From positions 334,258-398,257 of the forward strand of contig NZ_JAUTDR010000001.1 in NCBI RefSeq assembly GCF_030649675.1: a DNA stretch of 64,000 nucleotides, written 5' to 3'. Below the pieces are notes generated by a model. It saw only the letters and a program-made list of their open reading frames with translations. It did no database searches and was not told where the DNA came from. A program made the position numbers and the translations under genes. Every line of letters starts with the position of its first letter. Within the stretch, counting starts at the first letter, position 1. The stretch is from Haliea sp. E1-2-M8. GTDB lineage: Bacteria; Pseudomonadota; Gammaproteobacteria; Pseudomonadales; Halieaceae. Of the stretch, positions 16,472 to 24,800 are shown in pieces.

Positions 16472-17963
16472 TGTCGGCGCCGCCGCCGACGGCGCGAGGC
16501 ACGCGCAGCAACAGCACCAGTGGCATGGTAGCAAGGTTAACCCACATCAGCAGGTGGAAGTCATTGGCGAAGGCAATCTCTGCCGCCTGTCGGCTGACCT
16601 CGGTGACGACCGTCGCTGGCAGGCCGCCGACAGATACGGGGTCCGCCAGCCCGGTCAGCAGTGCCGACTCCGGGCGCAGGCGGGAGGCCAGCTCCTGCTG
16701 ATTGATCCACAGGTTGCGGGTGAAGAGCCCCATCATGATGGAGACTCCGATGCTGCTGCCCAGGTTTCTGGACAGGCTGTACAGGGCCGCGCCCTCATCA
16801 CGCAGCGTAGCCGGTAGCGTCGCATAGGCCAGCGTGGTGGAAGGAATGAAGACCAGCCCGAGTCCGAGCCCCTGGATAAAACCGGTGATGATCAGCTGGC
16901 GTTCACCGACCTCCATGGTGAAACCCGCCATGTGGTACAGGGACAGGCAGACCAGTGCCATGCCCAGCAGCATCAGTGCTCGCGGGTCAAACCGGCGCAT
17001 CAGCCGGGCAACCAGCAGCATGCCCAGCATGGTACCCACTCCCCGCGGCATCAGGATCAGCCCCGTGGTCATGACCGGATAGCCTTTCCAGTTCTGCAGA
17101 AAAGGCGGCAGCAAGGCCATGGTCGAGAGCAGGACAATGCCGACCAGGAAGATGAACATCAGCCCGGTAACAAAATTCCGGTCGCGAAACAGTGACGGAG
17201 ACAGGAGCTGCAAGCGGGTGGTACGCGAGTGAACCAGGAACAGGTAGAGCCCGAGAGCCACCAGCACGGCGTAGACCTTGATCTCCATCGCGTCGAACCA
17301 GAGTAGATGCTCGCCCCGGTCCAGCAACAGCTGTAGTGCTCCCACCGCCAGCGCCAGCAGGCCAAAGCCCATAAGGTCAAAGCGTTTGTTTACGGTGACC
17401 GTGGCCGGCAGGTAACGGTAGATCCCCAGCAGCGAAAGCATGCCGAGCGGCACGTTGATGTAAAACACCCAGCGCCAGGAATAGGACTCGGTTAGCCAGC
17501 CGCCGAGCGTTGGCCCCAGAATCGGGCCTATCATTACACCCATGCCCCACAAACTCATGGCGGAGGCGTGCTTTTCGCGCGGGAATGTGTCGAGCAGGAT
17601 GGACTGTGACAAGGGTACCAGCGCCGCGCCGAAGCCCCCCTGCACCACACGCCAGACGACCATTTCCGTCAGGCTGGACGCCTGCCCGCAGAACATGGAT
17701 GCCGCGGTGAAGCCAGCGACGCAGTACATCAATACGTTGCGCCTCCCAAAGCGCCGGGCCAGGTAGCCCACGGGCAGGGTCATGATGGCGGTGGCGACGA
17801 TGTAGGAGCTCAGGATCCAGATCACCTGGTCACTGCTGGCCCCGAGACTGCCCTGCATATGCGGCAGTGCGACATTGGCGATAGTGGTGTCCAGCACCTG
17901 AATGATGGTCGCCAGCATGACGCTGGCGGCCACCAGCCACTGGCCCCGGTTCTGTGTGGTCAC
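16407..17963 (-). CDS. emrB: EmrB-type multidrug efflux MFS transporter (DHA2, 14 TM)
   Basis: 518 aa inner-membrane proton-driven exporter. The N-terminus (QVLDTTIANVALPHMQGSL) and GYLARRFGRRN are signature DHA2/EmrB sequences, with the WRWVFYINVPLG motif in the middle. About 14 hydrophobic helices are visible. It starts with GTG at 17963, overlapping the emrA stop as GTGA. With EmrA and an outer-membrane TolC-like partner (not in the window) it should form a tripartite pump. It is under control of the MarR regulator at the head of the operon. Confidence 0.95.
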   Translation of the reverse strand: MTTQNRGQWLVAASVMLATIIQVLDTTIANVALPHMQGSLGASSDQVIWILSSYIVATAIMTLPVGYLARRFGRRNVLMYCVAGFTAASMFCGQASSLTEMVVWRVVQGGFGAALVPLSQSILLDTFPREKHASAMSLWGMGVMIGPILGPTLGGWLTESYSWRWVFYINVPLGMLSLLGIYRYLPATVTVNKRFDLMGFGLLALAVGALQLLLDRGEHLLWFDAMEIKVYAVLVALGLYLFLVHSRTTRLQLLSPSLFRDRNFVTGLMFIFLVGIVLLSTMALLPPFLQNWKGYPVMTTGLILMPRGVGTMLGMLLVARLMRRFDPRALMLLGMALVCLSLYHMAGFTMEVGERQLIITGFIQGLGLGLVFIPSTTLAYATLPATLRDEGAALYSLSRNLGSSIGVSIMMGLFTRNLWINQQELASRLRPESALLTGLADPVSVGGLPATVVTEVSRQAAEIAFANDFHLLMWVNLATMPLVLLLRVPRAVGGGADNVPTRAPESRQSANRESPSQL

Positions 17964-19021
17964 TGACTAAGGGCGGCGACGGGCTGGTCGCCATTGTCGT
18001 ACGCGGTCTTGTCCTGTGGCGAGGTCGGATGGGTGTGGATGCGGACCGCAGCGCTCATTCCCGCGCGCAGGGTCGGCCCCGAGCTGGTATCCAGCAGGCG
18101 CAGCCGTACCGGGATGCGCTGTACCACTTTGACCCAGTTGCCGCTGGCGTTTTGCGCCGGGATCAGCGCAAATTCAGAGCCACTGGCGACGCTGACGGTA
18201 TCGACTTCCGCCCGCAACACCTGCCCCGGGTAGGCGTCGATAGTCACATCCACTGCCTGGCCACTGTGAACCGCGGCAAGTTGGGTCTCCTTGAGGTTGG
18301 CCTCGATCCAGTGTCCGCCCGTTTCCAGGATAGTGATGACGGTAAATCCCGGGGGCGCCATTTCGCCTGCCTGGGGTACATCATTGGCGACCACGCCGGC
18401 CACCGGCGCCACGATCCTCGTGCGCGATAGCTGGTACCGGGCATGGTCCAGCTGGGCCTGGGCGACCATGATGTCTGCCTGTTGCTCGAGCGGGATATCC
18501 GGGCTGCCGCCCAGTGCAGCCCGCAGGCTGGCGAGTCTCTGGCTGCCAATCGCAATCTGTGCCCTGGCGCGCGAGAGCTGTTGCCGCGATTCGTCAAGCT
18601 GTGATTCCGAGATCGCGGTCGGACCCATGTTCTGGTTTCGCGCCAGTTGCCGCTGGTAGAACGCGGCGTCCTCTTGCGCCTGCGCAAGCTCTGCCTCTAT
18701 CTCGGCATAATCGGCTCGACGGGCCAACACCTCGTTGCGCACCTGCAGCAAGTGTGCCTCCGCTTCGGCGACGGCGAGCCGGAATGGCTGGTCCTCCAGT
18801 TGCACCAGCAGCTGTCCCTGGCTCACCGGCGTATTGGGGCTCACAAGAACCGCCTTGACGATGGCGCTCACTTCGCTGGCGAGGGCCAACTTGTTGGCCT
18901 TGACGTAGGCGTTGTCAGTGCTGACCACGCCGCCTCCGCCAAGGACAAACCAGCTGATCACGGCAATCGCTACGGCAATACCCGCACCGAAACCGAGTTG
19001 CCGCTTACCTGTGTTGGTCAC
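17960..19021 (-). CDS. emrA: EmrA-type membrane fusion protein (HlyD family)
   Basis: 353 aa periplasmic adaptor. One N-terminal transmembrane helix (LGFGAGIAVAIAVISWFVLG), then STDNAYVKAN, a lipoyl-like half motif, a long alpha-hairpin coiled coil (about 90-190), RIVAPVAGVVANDVPQAGE, and a beta-barrel domain (WIEANLKETQLAAV), all typical of EmrA. I start at the GTG at 19021, which overlaps the marR stop (GTGA). The open frame extends far upstream but there simply reads marR in another frame. Confidence 0.95.
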   Translation of the reverse strand: MTNTGKRQLGFGAGIAVAIAVISWFVLGGGGVVSTDNAYVKANKLALASEVSAIVKAVLVSPNTPVSQGQLLVQLEDQPFRLAVAEAEAHLLQVRNEVLARRADYAEIEAELAQAQEDAAFYQRQLARNQNMGPTAISESQLDESRQQLSRARAQIAIGSQRLASLRAALGGSPDIPLEQQADIMVAQAQLDHARYQLSRTRIVAPVAGVVANDVPQAGEMAPPGFTVITILETGGHWIEANLKETQLAAVHSGQAVDVTIDAYPGQVLRAEVDTVSVASGSEFALIPAQNASGNWVKVVQRIPVRLRLLDTSSGPTLRAGMSAAVRIHTHPTSPQDKTAYDNGDQPVAALSQ

Positions 19022-19470
19022 GAATCCTGTCCCTCCCGGCCCAGATTGAGGCGCACCTGTTGCAACAGGTGCCGCAGCTGCACGATTTCGGCGGCCTGCA
19101 GCCCGGCCAGAGCCTCTGCCCGGGTTTCCTCGGCCAGGGTCCGCAGTATTTCCAGCACCGGCTGGGCCGCGGGGGTGAGGTAGATCCGGAAGCAGCGCCG
19201 GTCCTCGCTGTCGCGGACACGCTGTACCAGTTGTTCTTCCTCCAGATTGTCCAGCTGCCGCGCAAGGCTGATGGGCGCCACATCCATCCGGTCGGCCAGT
19301 TCCGCCTGCTTCAGGCCTTCCTCCCGCGCCAGCTGCCACAACACCTGCCACCGCGACCGGGTCAAGCCGTGGGCCTTGGCCCGGCGGTCGAAGTTGCGCC
19401 GCAGCAACCTGGCAGCGCTGTGTAGTTCAAAGCTGAGCTGGCTGGCAGCTTCCTCTGTCGCTCGGCTCAC
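19018..19470 (-). CDS. MarR family transcriptional regulator
   Basis: 150 aa winged-helix regulator, probable ligand-responsive repressor of its own emrAB(selO) operon. The winged helix reads LTRSRWQVLWQLAREEGLK, then QAELADRMDVAPISLARQLDNLE (recognition helix) and the wing RVRDSEDRRCFRIYLT. I start at the GTG at 19470 because GGAGG lies 6 nt upstream; the in-frame extension to 19581 lacks one and would cross the promoter. A palindrome at 19500-19517 overlaps the predicted -10, which supports autorepression. Confidence 0.9.
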   Translation of the reverse strand: MSRATEEAASQLSFELHSAARLLRRNFDRRAKAHGLTRSRWQVLWQLAREEGLKQAELADRMDVAPISLARQLDNLEEEQLVQRVRDSEDRRCFRIYLTPAAQPVLEILRTLAEETRAEALAGLQAAEIVQLRHLLQQVRLNLGREGQDS

Positions 19471-19498
19471 GCTGCGCCTCCAATTGATGTCGCCGCTT

Positions 19499-19526
19499 AT
19501 TATAAGTGTGCTTATAAAAATGACAA
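19499..19526 (-). promoter_or_regulatory. Predicted marR-emrAB promoter
   Basis: On the minus strand TTGTCA (19526-19521), a 16-nt spacer, then a perfect TATAAT (19504-19499). The spacer and -10 are covered by the TTATAAG/CTTATAA palindrome. Confidence 0.6.
19500..19517. promoter_or_regulatory. Putative MarR operator
   Basis: Perfect inverted repeat TTATAAG-TGTG-CTTATAA. It lies 30 bp upstream of the marR start and about 104 bp upstream of the divergent amidohydrolase gene. Size and symmetry fit MarR dimers. Binding is inferred, not shown. Confidence 0.65.
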
Positions 19527-19620
19527 CTTGGCAAAGCTTTACTGTGGCGGTCTTGGATGGCAGATTAGCGGATCTGCGCAACGACTATCGGCTATTAGCC
19601 GGCATTCACATGGAGCCACA

Positions 19621-21492
19621 ATGAGCACAAGCACTTGGGATACCCTGATCACGGACGCCCTGGTCTTTGACGGCAGGGGCGGGGCGCCGCAGCACCTGGA
19701 CATTGCCATCAAGGACGGCCGCATCGCCGCCCGGGGCAGCGCCCTGCCGCGGGGTGAAGCGTCCAGGGTCATTGACGGCTCCGGGCAGTGGCTTATGCCC
19801 GGCCTACTGGACATCCATACCCACCTCGACCTGGAGGTAGATCTGGACCCGCGCCTGGAGGAAGTGGTGCGCCACGGCACTACCACCGTGCTGGTAGGCA
19901 ACTGTAGCCTCGGCACCTGCTTTGGCCAGCAGGTGGAAGGCGAGCAGAATCCCATCGTCGACTGTTTTACCCGGGTGGAGAACATCCCCAAGAAAGTGCT
20001 GAGCAAATGCGTGGAAACCATCACCTGGGACAATACCGGTGACTACATGGACCACTTCGACAAGCTGCCGCTGGGGCCCAATATCGGCGCTTTCGTGCCC
20101 CATTCCATGCTGCGGGTTGAAGTGATGGGCCTCAAGGACAGTATCAGCCGCGAGCCCACCGAGACCGAACTGCGGGAGATGGAAAGACTGCTGGACCAGG
20201 CCATGACCCAGGGCTACCTGGGCCTGAGTACCGACGGGCTTCCCTTCCACTACCTGGCCAACGCGCCGCATACCGACCAGCGGATCCCGACCCAGTTCGC
20301 CAGTTTTGGCGAGCTCAAGCGCCTGCTGCGTGTGGTCCGCCGCCACGACCGGGTCTGGCAGACCACGCCCATCATCGAGAACCGGATCAAGGGGCTGCTG
20401 TATTTTTTCCTCAGCAGTGGCCGCCTGTTTGGCAGTCCGCTGAAAACCTCCGCCCTGTCGGTGATGCAATTCGTGCTGGCACCCAAAGCGTCCAACGCCT
20501 TCCTGGGTGTGGCGGGGCTGGTCAACAGCGCGCTGCTCCAGGGGCGTATCCATTTCCAGGCCCTGGGCACCAATTTCCGCATCTGGGCCGATGGCATCGT
20601 CAGCCCGATTTTTGAGGAGCTGGACTCCACCTGCAAGCTGATCGCCAGGGAGTATGACGATGTGGCGGGGCGCCGGGCGCTGCTCAACGACCCCGCCTTT
20701 GTCGAAGAGTTTCGCCGCGACTGGTTTCACGGTCGCAAGGGGCGCAACCTGGCCACGTTCAAGGCCAAAATGGGCCTGCCGGACAAGGTGGTTATCCGCG
20801 ACCCCGAGCTGATGATATTTGATGGAGCACCTGTGCCCGAGTGGGATGGCGAATCCATGCAGCAGGTATTCGAGCGTCTGCAGCGGTTCCAGCGCGGCCA
20901 GACAGGGGAGGCGCGTTCAGAGAAAGAGCGCGAGGCGCTAGCTGCCTTCCCCAACCCGACCGCGGACGACGCCGACTTCATGTTGCATCTGCTGCGTGAG
21001 TACGACAAGTCCTTCCGCTGGTATGTCGACGTCGGCAACACGGACAAGCAGGCAACCCTGGGCTACCTGCTGCACCCGAACGCCATGCCCGGCTTCAATG
21101 ACTCCGGCGCCCACATCACCAATATGGCGTTCTTCGACGCCAACCTGATGTCGCTGAAACTGGCGCAGGCCGAGGGCATGGAGACCGTTGCCCGGATGGT
21201 CAAGCGCCTGACGCGGGACCCGGCGGAGTTCTTTGGCCTGGATGTGGGCAGCCTGGAAATTGGCGCCCAGGCGGATGTCACCCTGGTTGATCCGGAGGTG
21301 CTAAAGGGCTGGGATACCAACGAGCACCGCGCCTTTATCCACCGTGAACTGTTTGATCACAAGCAGATGGTCAACCGGTCGGACGGCGTGGTAACCCACG
21401 TGCTGATCAACGGCGAGCCGGTCTGGCAGCAGGGCGAGTTTACCGAGGTACTGGGTAACCGCAGCCTGGGTCGGGCCCTGCGGGCCGCCTGA
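19621..21492 (+). CDS. N-acyl-D-amino-acid deacylase-like amidohydrolase
   Basis: 623 aa cytoplasmic metal-dependent hydrolase of the D-aminoacylase/urease superfamily. The HTHLD motif (MPGLLDIHTHLDLEVDLD) provides the first metal ligands, HGTTTVLVGNCSLG is typical of the family, and NDSGAHITNMAFFDANLM near 500 holds the late conserved Asp. It is longer than classical D-aminoacylases (about 480-500) because of an extra region around 340-450. ATG at 19621 with GGAG 6 nt upstream. It is divergent from marR and may share its operator region. The exact substrate is unknown. Confidence 0.85.
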   Translation: MSTSTWDTLITDALVFDGRGGAPQHLDIAIKDGRIAARGSALPRGEASRVIDGSGQWLMPGLLDIHTHLDLEVDLDPRLEEVVRHGTTTVLVGNCSLGTCFGQQVEGEQNPIVDCFTRVENIPKKVLSKCVETITWDNTGDYMDHFDKLPLGPNIGAFVPHSMLRVEVMGLKDSISREPTETELREMERLLDQAMTQGYLGLSTDGLPFHYLANAPHTDQRIPTQFASFGELKRLLRVVRRHDRVWQTTPIIENRIKGLLYFFLSSGRLFGSPLKTSALSVMQFVLAPKASNAFLGVAGLVNSALLQGRIHFQALGTNFRIWADGIVSPIFEELDSTCKLIAREYDDVAGRRALLNDPAFVEEFRRDWFHGRKGRNLATFKAKMGLPDKVVIRDPELMIFDGAPVPEWDGESMQQVFERLQRFQRGQTGEARSEKEREALAAFPNPTADDADFMLHLLREYDKSFRWYVDVGNTDKQATLGYLLHPNAMPGFNDSGAHITNMAFFDANLMSLKLAQAEGMETVARMVKRLTRDPAEFFGLDVGSLEIGAQADVTLVDPEVLKGWDTNEHRAFIHRELFDHKQMVNRSDGVVTHVLINGEPVWQQGEFTEVLGNRSLGRALRAA

Positions 21493-21494
21493 GT

Positions 21495-21597
21495 GTAGGA
21501 GCGCACTCCGTGCGCGATCGCCCTCAATCGCCCGCGGACAAGGTGAATGGCCGCGCAGCGGACAGAGAAGGTGGCCTGGGCCAGCGGGCTCCTATAG
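21495..21597. repeat. Inverted pair of REP-like elements
   Basis: First element, plus strand 21495-21520: GTAGGAGC then hairpin GCGCAC-TCC-GTGCGC and GATCG. Second element, minus strand about 21597-21570: TAGGAGCCCGCTGGCC. They face each other in the gap between two convergent genes, as in bipartite BIME structures. The head matches the copy at 7109. Confidence 0.6.
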
Positions 21598-21619
21598 AAC
21601 ACGGTGGGTTCCCACAGGT

Positions 21620-22792
21620 CTAGTACCCCGCTTCCAGATCCACCAGGTTGAGCAGCGGCTCGCCCTTGACGTAGCGGCGCAGGTTCTCGGTCGCGATCAG
21701 GGCGCTACGCTGCAGGCTGCCGCCCCCGGCCGCCGCCACGTGCGGGGTGATGATCACGTTGGGCAGCAGCCACAGCGGGCTGTCCTCCGGTAATGGCTCC
21801 GGCTCGGTGACATCCAGGCCCGCCCCGTACAAATGCCCGCTCTGCAGGGCCGCTACCAGCGCGGCGGTGTCCGTGGTCTTGCCGCGGCCCACATTGATAT
21901 AAATTGCCCCAGGCTGGATCAGCGCGAACAGGTCGGCGTCGAACAGGCCGGCGGTCTGCTCCGTCAGGGGCAGCGCATTGACCACCACATCCGCCTCGCC
22001 GGCCAGCTTGCCCAGTTCATCCGCCAGTCCGACATAGGAGACAAAGCCCGGCCCTTCCCGGGAGGAATTGCGGGTGGCGGTGACCCGCATGCCGAGGCCG
22101 TGGGCCCGGCGCGCCACTTCGGTGCCGATACCGCCGAGACCGGCTACCAGCACGGTCTTGCCGGCCAGTTCGCCAAAGGCCAGCTCGGCAGACAGCTCCC
22201 GGCGCCACTGGCGCTCGGCCTGGGCGGCGGTGTAGGCGGGCAAACCCCGGCTGATCGCCAGCAACATGGCGATACCGTGTTCGGCGATGGTAGGCCCCGA
22301 CAGGCGCTGGTTGTTGGTAAAGATCCGGTCCGCTTGCTGGGCCTCGCTGGCACCGCTGCAGCGATCCATGCCAACGGTGTAGCTGTGAATCCACAGCAGG
22401 CCCGGATCGGCGTTGGCGAGCATGTCGGTGGTGCAGAAACCGATGTAGCCATCGGCACCGGCCAGGGTTTCCCGCGTGGGTACAAAAGCCCCCGAATCGT
22501 CCACCACCAGGGCCACGTCTCCCGCCGCCACCTGCAACTGCTTGAGAAAGCTTTTATTACCGGCCATACCGCGCGGTAGGGACACGACCACGCGGCCGGG
22601 CTTCCAGCGAGGGTGGCTGCTGACAGCCGTGGGCGCGGCCTCCAGGTCGAGCTTGTCGATCAGCTGTTGGGCCGCGTTCGAAGGGGTGGCTTCTGGTGTT
22701 GCCTCTTTCGCTAGCAAAGGCAGACTGGCTGCCTGCAGCAATGCCAGGGACAGTACCCCTGCACCAATGCGGAGTTGCGCTGTAATCCTCAT
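21620..22792 (-). CDS. Exported D-2-hydroxyacid dehydrogenase-like protein
   Basis: 390 aa. C-terminal two thirds is a D-isomer 2-hydroxyacid dehydrogenase: NAD-binding GLGGIGTEVARR, catalytic Arg in NVGRG, Glu in DVTEPEPLPEDSPLW, and His in TPHVAA. Unusually, it opens with a normal-looking signal peptide (MRITAQLRIGAGVLSLALLQ, cleavage near LLA-KEA), so it should be exported, although the family uses NAD(H) and is cytoplasmic. It overlaps the stop of the upstream asmA-like gene by 4 bp (ATGA), so expression is coupled to an envelope protein. Either it works in the periplasm on an unknown substrate with a bound cofactor, or export is not efficient. Confidence 0.85.
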   Translation of the reverse strand: MRITAQLRIGAGVLSLALLQAASLPLLAKEATPEATPSNAAQQLIDKLDLEAAPTAVSSHPRWKPGRVVVSLPRGMAGNKSFLKQLQVAAGDVALVVDDSGAFVPTRETLAGADGYIGFCTTDMLANADPGLLWIHSYTVGMDRCSGASEAQQADRIFTNNQRLSGPTIAEHGIAMLLAISRGLPAYTAAQAERQWRRELSAELAFGELAGKTVLVAGLGGIGTEVARRAHGLGMRVTATRNSSREGPGFVSYVGLADELGKLAGEADVVVNALPLTEQTAGLFDADLFALIQPGAIYINVGRGKTTDTAALVAALQSGHLYGAGLDVTEPEPLPEDSPLWLLPNVIITPHVAAAGGGSLQRSALIATENLRRYVKGEPLLNLVDLEAGY

Positions 22793-24657
22793 TGTTTTTC
22801 CTCCTCCTCCTCCGGCTGGTTGCGTTGCAGCAGGCGCTGCAGGAAACGGCCCCCTTCTTCCCGCGCCATGTTTTCAAGCTCTCTGCGGGCGAGATCGGCG
22901 ACTATCGCCTCGCTGTCGACCCTGCACCATTCGCCGGGTTCGCCACCGAGTTTGCCGCTGCAGTTCACCGGCCAGTCAATCGCGGCCAGGCGCTGGTTGA
23001 CCCGGCAGGCAGGGTCAACCTCTTCCAGGGTTGGTGCCAGCCGCGCCCGGAAGCTGGCGACAAAGTCGTTGCTGACCAGGTCCAGCCTGCCGTCGCCGCG
23101 CAGGCCGACATGGGCGAGGTCCGCCTGCAGCGGGTCCAGCCGGGCCTCGCCCGCCGCCAGCTGGATGCGGGCACTGGCGCTGTCGAAGCTGCTGCGCGCG
23201 GGCAATTCGGCCTGTAACGGCTCCTGGTTGATCTGGGCGATCACCTGGCAAAGCATGCGTTCGATGCCGACCTGCTCCAGCGCAAGTTGCTCGGTGTCGA
23301 GCCGGATTTCGCCCTCCAGGGCGGCGACCAGGGCATTGCGACTGTTGCCCCGGCTGTCGAGTTGCCAGCTGGCATCGGCCGTGCCAGACAGGACCGGGTC
23401 TGCCTCCAGCGCAGCCAGCAGGGCGACGGTGTCCAGCCCGGCGAGTTCGCCCCGGGTGCTGAGCGTGGTGGTGCTGAGGCGTGCGTTCAAGGTGGCGGTG
23501 GCGTCAAGTTTGCCGCCGTGGATGACGCCGCTGATGGTGTCGAAGGTCGCGACCCCTTCCACCGCGCGCAGGCGCAGGCGCAGGTTTTCCACTGTATGCA
23601 CACCGACCACGGCGCGTTCGACCCGCAAGTCAGCCCGGGTATCGGTGAGGCGCAGCGCATCGAGGGGCAGGGGGGCATCGCCGTCGGGGCTTTCTGTCTC
23701 GGCGCTGCTGGCCGCCTCGGGGCCCGCCAGCAGGAGTAGCGCAGGGTCCAGCAGGTTCATGCGCAACACCGCGTCAATTTGCGGGCTTTCCGCGGCGGCA
23801 TAGCGCACTGTGCCGCTGCCCTGGGTGGCGCCGCTCTCCAGCTCCACTTCCAGCTCGGCGAGGCGCTGGTCCAGCCTGACGCTTCCGTTGGCCCGGAGCG
23901 TTACCGGTGTCGGCGTGGCTCCAGTCAGTTCGCCTTCCAGTCCCTGCAGGTTGAGAGTCTGGGAGTCGGCGCTGGCGCTAAAAATGGTGGCGAGCTCGAG
24001 GTTCATGCTGGGTTCGCCCGGCATGCGCAGTTCCAGTTTCAGGGAGGCGGGGTTGCCCTCCAGGTTGAGATCGGTACCCCTGAGCATCGGCAGCTCGAGA
24101 ACCACGGGTCCGGCGCCGGCGGGTTGTTGCAGGATGATGCGCGCATCGGTGAGCCGCAGGCTGGCAACGTTCAGGGCCAGCGGCGCGCCGAAGACGGCGC
24201 CGACGCTGCTCTCCGCAGTGTCCTGCAGGGCCTGCCGGCGCGTGGCGTAGAAGCGTTCCAGTTCCGCATCCGAGAGGGTGGCGAGATCGGGCGCCTCGAT
24301 CTCCGCCCTGGCTGGCAGGGTGACTACCAGGCCGTCCAGTTCCAGACCCTTGATGATAACTTCCCGCGACAGCAGTGGCCGCAGGAACACTTCGACGGAC
24401 AGCTCCCGGACACTGATCTCCGGCGGTTCCTCGCCGGGGAGCTGCAAGCCGGCATCGCCCAGGCGCAGGGCCAGGCGCGGGAACAGGGTCAGGCCGGCAT
24501 CGCCGCGGACGGTCAGCCGCGCACCGCTGCGCTCCTCCAGCTGCTCCGTCGCAATTTTGACCAGCCTTTCTTGGTCGAGCACCAGTGGCACCACCACCAC
24601 GGCTACAATCACCAGCAGAAGGGGAATGCCGAGCAGGTAGAGCAGGATTCTGGTCAT
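22789..24657 (-). CDS. AsmA family protein
   Basis: 622 aa. One N-terminal transmembrane helix (ILLYLLGIPLLLVIVAVVVV) followed by a long periplasmic beta-rich body with the AsmA N-terminal signature (LTVRGDAGLTLFPRLALRLGD). AsmA-like proteins are thought to move phospholipids or help outer-membrane assembly in the intermembrane space. The C-terminal domain (LDSRGNSRNALVAALEGEI) is the conserved AsmA_2-like repeat. It ends with a Glu-rich tail and overlaps the start of the exported dehydrogenase gene by 4 bp. Confidence 0.9.
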   Translation of the reverse strand: MTRILLYLLGIPLLLVIVAVVVVPLVLDQERLVKIATEQLEERSGARLTVRGDAGLTLFPRLALRLGDAGLQLPGEEPPEISVRELSVEVFLRPLLSREVIIKGLELDGLVVTLPARAEIEAPDLATLSDAELERFYATRRQALQDTAESSVGAVFGAPLALNVASLRLTDARIILQQPAGAGPVVLELPMLRGTDLNLEGNPASLKLELRMPGEPSMNLELATIFSASADSQTLNLQGLEGELTGATPTPVTLRANGSVRLDQRLAELEVELESGATQGSGTVRYAAAESPQIDAVLRMNLLDPALLLLAGPEAASSAETESPDGDAPLPLDALRLTDTRADLRVERAVVGVHTVENLRLRLRAVEGVATFDTISGVIHGGKLDATATLNARLSTTTLSTRGELAGLDTVALLAALEADPVLSGTADASWQLDSRGNSRNALVAALEGEIRLDTEQLALEQVGIERMLCQVIAQINQEPLQAELPARSSFDSASARIQLAAGEARLDPLQADLAHVGLRGDGRLDLVSNDFVASFRARLAPTLEEVDPACRVNQRLAAIDWPVNCSGKLGGEPGEWCRVDSEAIVADLARRELENMAREEGGRFLQRLLQRNQPEEEEEKQ

Positions 24658-24675
24658 GGGAGCCTCTCCTCAAGG

Positions 24676-24732
24676 GGGGTCAGGTCCCGTATTGTAGCAA
24701 ATGTAATTTGCTACAATACGGGACCTGACCCC
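24676..24732. repeat. Perfect 27-bp inverted repeat (MITE/IS-end-like)
   Basis: Arms 24676-24702 and 24706-24732 are exactly complementary around a 3-nt loop GTA. The outer ends are GGGGTCAGGTCC / GGACCTGACCCC, a sequence style often found at borders of small palindromic mobile repeats mobilised by REP-associated transposases. No transposase gene is present in this window. It lies between the TonB receptor stop and the asmA start and could also stop read-through. Confidence 0.85.
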
Positions 24733-24756
24733 GCCCCGGCGCAGGCAGTAACGAAA

Positions 24757-24782
24757 GCGGCCCGGAACAGGTTCCGGGCCGC
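24757..24782 (-). terminator. Hairpin terminator downstream of the TonB receptor gene
   Basis: Perfect 12-bp stem GCGGCCCGGAAC / GTTCCGGGCCGC with a 2-nt loop, 18 bp beyond the receptor stop codon. On the minus strand it is followed by TTTCGTT, a short T-rich tail. Confidence 0.75.
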
Positions 24783-24800
24783 TGAGGGACCAGGCGATTG

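Noticed and set aside
19022..19351. 110-residue N-terminal extension of EmrA
   Set aside because: It reads marR out of frame with Gly/Ala/Arg-rich sequence; the GTG at 19021 with GTGA overlap gives a normal EmrA.
24676..24732. Complete insertion sequence
   Set aside because: Only a short palindrome is present and no transposase gene lies on either side.
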